A DNA stretch of 9,044 bases from Yoonia sp. (lineage in GTDB: Bacteria > Pseudomonadota > Alphaproteobacteria > Rhodobacterales > Rhodobacteraceae). Positions 1-6,757 of this stretch are shown in pieces. The notes below the pieces were generated by a model, which saw nothing but the letters and a program-made list of their open reading frames with translations, ran no database searches and was not told the DNA's origin. Where the stretch lies: NCBI GenBank assembly GCA_020627605.1, contig JAHDGO010000065.1, positions 1-9,044 of the forward strand, written 5' to 3'. The translations under genes and the position numbers were made by a program. Each line of letters starts with the position of its first letter. Within the stretch, counting starts at the first letter, position 1.

Positions 1-608
1 AGCGTATCCTGCAAACGATTGATCATATGCAGGCAGCACAGCGTACGCTGCAGTCCAGTGTCAGGCAATTTGCAGGAACACACATCCGGCAAGAGGCGGG
101 CGATCTTATCCTTGCGCCAGACGCACTGGATCTGGCGCAAGAGGACGCGCCGCGCCGTGCTATGGCTGCAGCAATCGGCTGGATCAGCGGTGGCGCGTAC
201 CGGCCACGGTTTGATGCCTTGTGCGATGCGGTCAATGCGGCGCGTGACAGGCGGCAGATGACGCTGGCAGGATGTCTGTTGATCCCGCAACCGGATGGTG
301 CGGTCCGGCTGACACGCGAGGTTGCAGCGACTGAGGCAGTGGATGGGATCGCACCAATCCTCTGGGACAAACGCTGGCTGATCGAAGGACCAGCAGAGAC
401 CGATATGACCGTCAAGGCACTTGGCGAAGACATCGTCCAATGCCCTGACTGGCGGGCCACCGGCCTGCCGCGCCAGTCGCTGATGTCCTCACCATCGATC
501 TGGCGGGGCGACACCCTGCTTGCGGCCCCTGTCGCGGGCCTTTCCGGCGGCTGGTCTGCGCAGATTGTCGCGGATTTCCAGACTTCGGTCTTTGGCATTG
601 AAGATTAG
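1..608 (+). CDS. tilS: tRNA(Ile)-lysidine synthetase TilS, C-terminal part (5' end outside window)
   Basis: The reading frame is open from base 3 to a TAG at 606-608, about 201 residues, with no start needed inside the window. TilS uses ATP and lysine to convert C34 of the CAU-anticodon tRNA-Ile to lysidine in the cytosol, so the tRNA reads AUA and is charged with Ile. The N-terminal PP-loop ATPase with its SGGxDS motif is not in the window, so the call rests on the C-terminal region. A stretch with alternating Ala/Arg helices, a 'YRPRFDAL' segment and a following 'TLAGCLL' strand matches my memory of the TilS substrate-binding C-terminal domain. Position directly before ftsH is also the usual alphaproteobacterial order (pal-ybgF-tilS-ftsH). 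The family is typically a little over 400 residues in this group, so roughly half is missing on the left. An antisense frame over the same span is a shadow. The main uncertainty is the lack of the catalytic domain. Confidence 0.78.
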   Translation, partial: RILQTIDHMQAAQRTLQSSVRQFAGTHIRQEAGDLILAPDALDLAQEDAPRRAMAAAIGWISGGAYRPRFDALCDAVNAARDRRQMTLAGCLLIPQPDGAVRLTREVAATEAVDGIAPILWDKRWLIEGPAETDMTVKALGEDIVQCPDWRATGLPRQSLMSSPSIWRGDTLLAAPVAGLSGGWSAQIVADFQTSVFGIED

Positions 609-625
609 GGTTTAGCCTCTATTTT

Positions 626-631
626 AAGGGA
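626..631 (+). promoter_or_regulatory. Second Shine-Dalgarno-like site before ftsH (alternative upstream start)
   Basis: AAGGGA lies 6 nt before an in-frame GTG at 638 and 9 nt before an in-frame ATG at 641. Starting here would add 15 or 16 residues, including two cysteines, in front of the normal FtsH N-terminus. A small perfect stem GCGAC/GTCGC (643-647 with 651-655, loop TCT) lies just inside this extension. I judge it less likely than the TTG start because the extension is not part of the FtsH N-terminus I remember from relatives. Confidence 0.25.
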
Positions 632-671
632 AACGCTGTGATGCGACTCTGTCGCTGCACTTTCCCCATTC

Positions 672-678
672 AAAGGAG
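672..678 (+). promoter_or_regulatory. Ribosome binding site that sets the ftsH TTG start
   Basis: AAAGGAG is a near-consensus Shine-Dalgarno sequence, 7 nt before TTG at 686-688. It decides the start: the protein then begins M-G-N-A-R-N, directly before the first membrane helix, as in related FtsH proteins. Confidence 0.75.
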
Positions 679-685
679 TTCCCCC

Positions 686-2602
<1,917 letters not shown>

Positions 2603-2609
2603 AGCCAAG

Positions 2610-2638
2610 AAAACGCCGCCCCTTGGGGCGGCGTTTTT
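2610..2638 (+). terminator. Rho-independent terminator after ftsH
   Basis: Eight bases after the ftsH TAA lies a perfect GC-rich inverted repeat: AAACGCCGCCCC (2611-2622) with its complement at 2625-2636, around a minimal TT centre (in practice a CTTG tetraloop). The stem runs into five T's (2634-2638). The A-run on the 5' side pairs with the T's, so it may also work weakly in the other direction. It separates ftsH from the MOSC gene. Confidence 0.93.
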
Positions 2639-2663
2639 CATTTGCGCCTGTTTCGGAATTGAG

Positions 2664-2698
2664 CCTGCATTGACGCTGGCCTATGCAGGTTCTGTGCC
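2664..2698 (+). promoter_or_regulatory. Dyad and possible promoter upstream of the MOSC gene
   Basis: A perfect 7-bp inverted repeat, CCTGCAT (2664-2670) and ATGCAGG (2683-2689), is separated by 12 nt. A -35-like TTGACG (2670-2675) starts on the last base of the left arm. With a 17-nt spacer the -10 would be TGTGCC (2693-2698), which matches poorly. Because a terminator sits just upstream, the MOSC gene needs its own promoter somewhere in 2639-2713. A dyad overlapping the -35/spacer would fit a repressor site, but a chance repeat or a short hairpin cannot be excluded. Confidence 0.3.
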
Positions 2699-2713
2699 AA
2701 CAGGAGAGCCGCC

Positions 2714-3292
2714 ATGCCAGCCCTTGCCCCCACAGAATTCACCGGCGAAATCGTCTGGATCGGACACGTGTCTGACCGCGATGCGGGTCTGACGTCAACA
2801 AGCCTGACAGAGGCGGACCTGACCTACGCTGGCATTCCGGGTGAGGCACATGGCGGTCTGACCCGCCCATCCTGCAGCCGCGTTGTCAGCCAGCACCCCA
2901 AAGGCACCGAAATCCGCAATGTCCGCCAGCTGTCCGTCGTGTCGGCAGAGGAGCTGGCAGAGATCGCAGCGGACTGTGGGTTGGATAAGCTTGACCCGAC
3001 ACTGGTTGGCGCATCACTTGTGATCAGCGGCATCCCCGACTTTACCCATCTGCCACCGTCAGCACGGTTGCAAATGCCGGATGGTGCGACGCTTGTTGTG
3101 GATATGGAAAACCGGCCCTGCCATTTGCCCGCCAAACCGATCAACGCTGACCATCCCGGCGCTGGCGACCACTTCAAGGCAGCTGCCAAGGGCAAGCGCG
3201 GCGTCACCGCTTGGGTCGAACGCGAGGGTCGCATTGCCGTGGGTGATGCTGTTCGCCTGCATGTGCCAGACCAACGCCCATGGCAGCCGTAG
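2714..3292 (+). CDS. MOSC domain-containing protein
   Basis: The 192-residue protein starts at ATG 2714, preceded by AGGAG (2702-2706) at a 7-nt distance. It looks like a stand-alone MOSC domain, the beta-barrel fold found at the C-terminus of molybdenum cofactor sulfurases and in YiiM/YcbX-type proteins. The supporting signals are a 'GEAHGGLTRPSCSR' segment near residues 39-52, an 'RQLSVVS' strand, and a segment ENRPCHLPAK around the single family-type cysteine C136, which in relatives is proposed to carry or transfer sulfur. No PLP-dependent NifS-like domain is attached, no signal peptide or membrane segment is seen, and no molybdoenzyme or Moco gene lies nearby. The physiological substrate is therefore unknown. 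Roles in Moco sulfuration or in reduction of N-hydroxylated compounds are inferences from distant relatives only. It appears to be transcribed alone, between a terminator upstream and a hairpin at its stop codon. Confidence 0.85.
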   Translation: MPALAPTEFTGEIVWIGHVSDRDAGLTSTSLTEADLTYAGIPGEAHGGLTRPSCSRVVSQHPKGTEIRNVRQLSVVSAEELAEIAADCGLDKLDPTLVGASLVISGIPDFTHLPPSARLQMPDGATLVVDMENRPCHLPAKPINADHPGAGDHFKAAAKGKRGVTAWVEREGRIAVGDAVRLHVPDQRPWQP

Positions 3293-3310
3293 GTTTCTGA
3301 TCCGAAACCT
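3291..3310 (+). terminator. Short hairpin at the stop of the MOSC gene (weak terminator candidate)
   Basis: AGGTTTC (3291-3297) and GAAACCT (3304-3310) form a perfect 7-bp stem with a 6-nt loop, and the left arm begins inside the MOSC stop codon. Only two T's follow, so intrinsic termination would be weak. It could instead protect the 3' end or be incidental. Confidence 0.35.
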
Positions 3311-3318
3311 TTGATGAC

Positions 3319-3370
3319 AGCCCCGACGATTCCGAAGGCGAAAATGTCGCAATCACGGCGCGTTGGGGCT
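3319..3370 (+). promoter_or_regulatory. Structured element in the spacer before fhs
   Basis: AGCCCCGACG (3319-3328) pairs with CGTTGGGGCT (3361-3370) over 10 bp with one G-T wobble. Inside the 32-nt loop are a CCG/CGG pairing (3332-3334 with 3356-3358) and a GCGA/TCGC hairpin (3338-3341 with 3347-3350), so a stacked, interrupted stem can be drawn. A further small CGCT/AGCG hairpin lies at 3379-3389. If transcription starts upstream, this would be a 5' leader of fhs and a possible regulatory RNA. A competing reading is a weak promoter inside the spacer (TTAACC 3370-3375, 16 nt, AGTAAT 3392-3397), which would leave the stem outside the mRNA. I do not recognise a named riboswitch class. Confidence 0.35.
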
Positions 3371-3433
3371 TAACCAGCCGCTAGAAGCGACAGTAATGAA
3401 GACTGGCAATGGCCTTGGACAGGGAAGTTTTTG

Positions 3434-5110
3434 ATGGAATACAAGTCAGATATCGAGATTGCGCGCGCCGCCCAAAAGCGCCCCATTCAGGAAATCGGCG
3501 CAAAGCTGGGCATCGACAGCGATGATCTGCTGCCCTACGGCCATGACAAGGCCAAGGTCAGCCAGCGCCTGATTGACAGCGTGCAGGACCGCCCCGATGG
3601 CAAGCTGATCCTTGTCACCGCCATCAACCCGACCCCCGCAGGTGAAGGCAAGACCACAACGACTGTTGGGCTGGGCGACGGCCTGAATGCCATTGGCAAG
3701 AAGGCGGCCGTATGTATCCGCGAGGCATCCCTTGGTCCATGTTTCGGCATGAAGGGCGGGGCCGCCGGTGGCGGCTATGCGCAGGTCGTGCCGATGGAAG
3801 ACATGAACCTGCATTTCACTGGCGACTTTCACGCCATCACATCCGCCCACAACCTGCTGTCGGCGATGATCGACAACCACATTTACTGGGGCAACGCGCT
3901 TGAGATTGACATCCGCCGCGTCGCTTGGCGTCGCGTGCTGGATATGAACGACCGGGCGCTGCGTCAGATCACCGCCTCGCTTGGTGGTGTGGCCAATGGT
4001 TTCCCGCGCGAAGCCGGTTTTGACATCACCGTCGCCTCAGAGGTCATGGCGATTCTTTGCCTTGCGCGCAATCTGGACGATCTGCAAAAGCGTCTTGGCG
4101 ACATCATCGTCGCGTACCGCCGCGATCGCAGCCCGGTCTATTGCCGCGATATCAAGGCGGATGGCGCGATGACTGTGCTGTTGAAAGACGCGATGCAGCC
4201 GAACCTTGTGCAGACGCTGGAAAATAACCCTGCCTTTGTCCATGGCGGCCCGTTCGCCAATATCGCCCACGGCTGCAACTCTGTCACGGCGACAACAACC
4301 GCGCTGAAGCTGGCCGACTATGTGGTGACAGAGGCTGGTTTTGGTGCCGATCTGGGCGCCGAAAAATTCATGAATATCAAATGCCGCAAGGCAGGTCTGG
4401 CCCCGTCCTGCGTCGTGGTCGTGGCCACAGTGCGCGCGATGAAGATGAACGGCGGCGTCGCCAAGGCCGATCTGGGTGCCGAGAATGTGGATGCCGTCAA
4501 CAAAGGTTGCGCCAACCTTGGCCGCCACATCGAGAACGTCAAAAGCTTCGGCGTGCCCGTGGTTGTGGCGATCAATCATTTCGTGACCGACACCGATGCA
4601 GAGGTTGAAGCGGTCAAAGCCTATGTCGCCACTCAAGGGTCAGAGGCGATCCTGTGCAAGCACTGGGCACATGGCTCTGCCGGGACAAAGGATCTGGCCA
4701 CCCGCGTGGCAGAGATTGCAGACAAGGGCGAGGCCGATTTTGCCCCGATCTATCCTGATGACATGAGCCTGTTTGACAAGATCGATACGATTGCCAAGAA
4801 GATCTATCGCGCCGACGAGGTGATTGCAGACACGAAAATCCGCGATCAGCTGCGCCAGTGGGAAGAGCAGGGCTACGGCAACCTGCCGGTCTGCATGGCG
4901 AAAACGCAGTACAGCTTCTCGACCGACCCCAACCTGCGTGGCGCACCGACTGGCCATGCCGTGCCGGTCCGTGAGGTGCGTCTGAGCGCTGGTGCTGGCT
5001 TTATCGTGGCCATCTGCGGTGAGATCATGACGATGCCGGGCCTGCCCCGCGTGCCATCGGCAGAACAGATCATGCTGAATGCCGACGGCGAGATCGAAGG
5101 GCTGTTCTGA
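3434..5110 (+). CDS. fhs: Formate-tetrahydrofolate ligase (10-formyl-THF synthetase)
   Basis: Fhs joins formate to tetrahydrofolate using ATP, giving 10-formyl-THF in the cytosol; it works as a homotetramer and in many bacteria is reversible. The product has 558 residues from ATG 3434, the normal family length of about 560. AGGGA (3421-3425) sits 8 nt upstream; a TTG at 3431 is the only close alternative and is worse placed. Seen in the sequence: an N-terminal IARAA...PI.EIG segment; the P-loop-type TPAGEGKT at 67-74 with K73; a [21 protein letters not shown] block; the [20 protein letters not shown] block; [11 protein letters not shown]; and the C-terminal [18 protein letters not shown]. It closely resembles roseobacter Fhs throughout. 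It lies 77 bp before folD on the same strand, so one transcript could supply the whole formate to methylene-THF conversion. This could serve purine and formyl-Met-tRNA synthesis or formate detoxification and oxidation during growth on methylated compounds; the last is inference. Confidence 0.98.
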   Translation: MEYKSDIEIARAAQKRPIQEIGAKLGIDSDDLLPYGHDKAKVSQRLIDSVQDRPDGKLILVTAINPTPAGEGKTTTTVGLGDGLNAIGKKAAVCIREASLGPCFGMKGGAAGGGYAQVVPMEDMNLHFTGDFHAITSAHNLLSAMIDNHIYWGNALEIDIRRVAWRRVLDMNDRALRQITASLGGVANGFPREAGFDITVASEVMAILCLARNLDDLQKRLGDIIVAYRRDRSPVYCRDIKADGAMTVLLKDAMQPNLVQTLENNPAFVHGGPFANIAHGCNSVTATTTALKLADYVVTEAGFGADLGAEKFMNIKCRKAGLAPSCVVVVATVRAMKMNGGVAKADLGAENVDAVNKGCANLGRHIENVKSFGVPVVVAINHFVTDTDAEVEAVKAYVATQGSEAILCKHWAHGSAGTKDLATRVAEIADKGEADFAPIYPDDMSLFDKIDTIAKKIYRADEVIADTKIRDQLRQWEEQGYGNLPVCMAKTQYSFSTDPNLRGAPTGHAVPVREVRLSAGAGFIVAICGEIMTMPGLPRVPSAEQIMLNADGEIEGLF

Positions 5111-5113
5111 TCG

Positions 5114-5140
5114 GACAGGCGGGGCAACGCCCCGCCCGTC
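5114..5140 (+). terminator. GC-rich hairpin between fhs and folD (no U-tract)
   Basis: GGCGGGGC (5118-5125) and GCCCCGCC (5129-5136) form a perfect 8-bp stem with an AAC loop, extended after one A-C mismatch by GAC/GTC (5114-5116 with 5138-5140). It begins 4 nt after the fhs stop codon. No T-run follows, so it is either a poor or regulated terminator or an mRNA-stabilising processing hairpin that makes fhs and folD levels differ. Confidence 0.5.
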
Positions 5141-5187
5141 ATCTGCTATGCCATTGACTGCGAAATTTTGAACGAAAGACGACCGAT

Positions 5188-6081
5188 ATGACAGCGACAG
5201 TGATCGACGGAAAGGCCTTTGCCGCCAAAGTGCGCGGACAGGTGGCCGAGGGTGTGACCAAGCTGAAAGAGACGCATGGCATCACCCCCGGACTGGCCGT
5301 CGTGCTGGTGGGTGAAGACCCGGCAAGTCAGGTCTATGTCCGCTCCAAAGGCAAGATGACGGTCGAGGTCGGCATGAACTCGATCGAGCATAGGCTGGAA
5401 GCCGATACTTCAGAGGCTGATCTGCTCGCGCTTATTGATCAGTTGAACACTGATCCGTCTGTGCATGGCATTCTGGTGCAGCTGCCGCTGCCGGGTCATT
5501 TGAACAGCGATCTGGTGATCAACAGCATTGATCCGACCAAGGATGTGGACGGCTTTCATATCTCGAACGTCGGTCTGTTGGGCACAGGGCAGAAAAGCAT
5601 GGTGCCCTGCACCCCGCTGGGCAGCCTGATGATGCTGCGTGATCACCATGGATCGCTGTCGGGCATGAATGCGGTGGTGATTGGCCGGTCCAACATCGTG
5701 GGCAAGCCGATGGCGCAACTCTTGTTGGGTGACAGCTGCACTGTCACCATCGCGCACAGCCGCACAAAGGATTTGCCGGATGTTGTGCGTCAGGCGGATA
5801 TCGTGGTGGCCGCTGTTGGTCGCCCGCAAATGGTCAAGGGTGACTGGATCAAGCCCGGCGCCACGGTGATCGACGTCGGTATCAATCGGATCGACAAGCC
5901 AGAAGGCGGCACGCGCCTTGTTGGCGACGCTGACTATGACAGCTGCGCTGCCGTCGCCGGGGCCATCACACCTGTGCCAGGCGGTGTGGGGCCGATGACC
6001 ATCGCCTGCCTGTTGGCCAACACATTGACGGCCTGCTGCCGGGCCAATGGGTTGGCGGAACCTGAAGGTCTGACCGCCTAA
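5188..6081 (+). CDS. folD: Bifunctional methylene-THF dehydrogenase / methenyl-THF cyclohydrolase FolD
   Basis: FolD oxidises 5,10-methylene-THF with NADP+ to 5,10-methenyl-THF and hydrolyses that to 10-formyl-THF, both reversibly, so it continues directly from Fhs. The protein has 297 residues, typical for the family, starting at ATG 5188. The Shine-Dalgarno is weak (GAAAG, 5174-5178), which may suggest modest or coupled translation. Catalytic and folate-site residues match the E. coli numbering closely: Y50, the general-base lysine K54, Q98 in an LVQLPLP strand, and D121 in KDVDG. The Rossmann NADP-binding part shows GRSNIVGKP at 166-174, and the family signature PGGVGPMT is at 264-271. All key residues are intact. 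A TTGACT at 5154-5159 could be a -35, but no acceptable -10 follows, so co-transcription with fhs through the 5114-5140 hairpin seems more likely. Its TAA overlaps the stop codon of the convergent pdeM. Confidence 0.98.
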   Translation: MTATVIDGKAFAAKVRGQVAEGVTKLKETHGITPGLAVVLVGEDPASQVYVRSKGKMTVEVGMNSIEHRLEADTSEADLLALIDQLNTDPSVHGILVQLPLPGHLNSDLVINSIDPTKDVDGFHISNVGLLGTGQKSMVPCTPLGSLMMLRDHHGSLSGMNAVVIGRSNIVGKPMAQLLLGDSCTVTIAHSRTKDLPDVVRQADIVVAAVGRPQMVKGDWIKPGATVIDVGINRIDKPEGGTRLVGDADYDSCAAVAGAITPVPGGVGPMTIACLLANTLTACCRANGLAEPEGLTA

Positions 6082-6719
6082 ATCGGAACCGGAATGGCCT
6101 TTCTGCCGGTCATGATCGCCATGGCAGGCGGGTTCAGCAACCTGCGCAGAACGCCCGCATCGCTGGCAAGCCCGCCGGTATAGGCCCCATAGGCAGGCAT
6201 GATCAGCCTGTCATGATCATATAGAAACGCCGGGCGGCTTCGGCCGGTGACGCGGTGCTTGGGGTGATAATGACCTGACACCTCTGCCCTGGCCGCCGTC
6301 GCGATATGGCGGAACGTCACCGTGCCCACGCGCACCTCGCTCAGATGGGTCCCGCCCAGATCAACCGGACCCGGATCATGGTTTCCCTCGATCCAGATCC
6401 AGCGTTTGCCAGCCTGCAGCCGGGCCAGCCAGAGCGTCATCTCCTCGCCCAGACTTTCTGCTGCGGCCAGATCATCGAAACTGTCGCCAAGGCAGATCAC
6501 GCAAGCGGGCGTGGTCGCCGCGATATCGCTTTCCAGCTTTTGCAGCGTTTCCTGCACCTCATACGGTGGCAGCATCACCCCGCTGCGCCGCGCCACCCTG
6601 TCGGATTTGCCAAGGTGGAGGTCGGACACACAAAGCGTGCCGTGGTCCGGCAGATAAAGCGCGCCGGATGGCAAGGCGCGAAGTCGCGTGTCGAGTAGCG
6701 TGAAATCATAGGCGTTCAT
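6078..6719 (-). CDS. pdeM: Ligase-associated DNA damage response endonuclease PdeM
   Basis: This is a small calcineurin-like metallophosphoesterase, 213 residues from the ATG at 6719. The metal-binding motifs are all visible: SDLHLGK (D33, H35), LGDSFDD (D79), EGNHD (N113, H114) and SGHYHPK (H150, H152). In the known four-gene ligase-associated set, PdeM is annotated as an endonuclease acting with a DEXH helicase, an ATP-dependent DNA ligase and an MBL-fold exonuclease in DNA repair; the exact substrate is unclear. The helicase lies 38 bp upstream on the same strand, so the two should be co-transcribed. An upstream TTG at 6761 shares its bases with the helicase stop (TTGA overlap) and would add 14 residues. 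I prefer the ATG because relatives I recall begin with M-N-x-Y-D-F, although its Shine-Dalgarno is weak (AAAGAA on the minus strand). It has no signal peptide and should be cytosolic. Confidence 0.92.
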   Translation of the reverse strand: MNAYDFTLLDTRLRALPSGALYLPDHGTLCVSDLHLGKSDRVARRSGVMLPPYEVQETLQKLESDIAATTPACVICLGDSFDDLAAAESLGEEMTLWLARLQAGKRWIWIEGNHDPGPVDLGGTHLSEVRVGTVTFRHIATAARAEVSGHYHPKHRVTGRSRPAFLYDHDRLIMPAYGAYTGGLASDAGVLRRLLNPPAMAIMTGRKAIPVPI

Positions 6720-6727
6720 GAATTGTT

Positions 6728-6739
6728 CTTTGCGCAAAG
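6728..6739. other. Perfect 12-bp palindrome just upstream of pdeM
   Basis: CTTTGCGCAAAG is a complete palindrome in the 38-bp spacer between the helicase stop and the pdeM ATG. It overlaps the only Shine-Dalgarno-like bases for pdeM, on the minus strand. It could be a protein site or a translation-limiting fold, but a 12-bp palindrome can arise by chance. Confidence 0.3.
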
Positions 6740-6757
6740 TGCCAGGCGACGCAAGCG

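Noticed and set aside
519..544. Possible RpoH-type heat-shock promoter before ftsH (CTTG then CTTTC)
   Set aside because: The -10 half matches poorly, the region is GC-rich, and it lies inside tilS about 140 bp upstream of the ftsH start. One partial match is not enough.
23..598. 191-residue minus-strand open frame opposite tilS
   Set aside because: It is rich in Ser/Arg/Ala with no motif, and the plus frame fits the TilS C-terminus and the tilS-ftsH order.
4037..4636. 199-residue His-rich minus-strand frame opposite fhs
   Set aside because: It is the shadow of a highly conserved fhs segment. The His/Asp-rich composition follows from the antisense of the fhs codons, not from a metal-binding protein.
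5154..5182. Possible folD promoter beginning with TTGACT
   Set aside because: No acceptable -10 sequence occurs at 16-18 nt spacing (AAGACG or AGACGA only).
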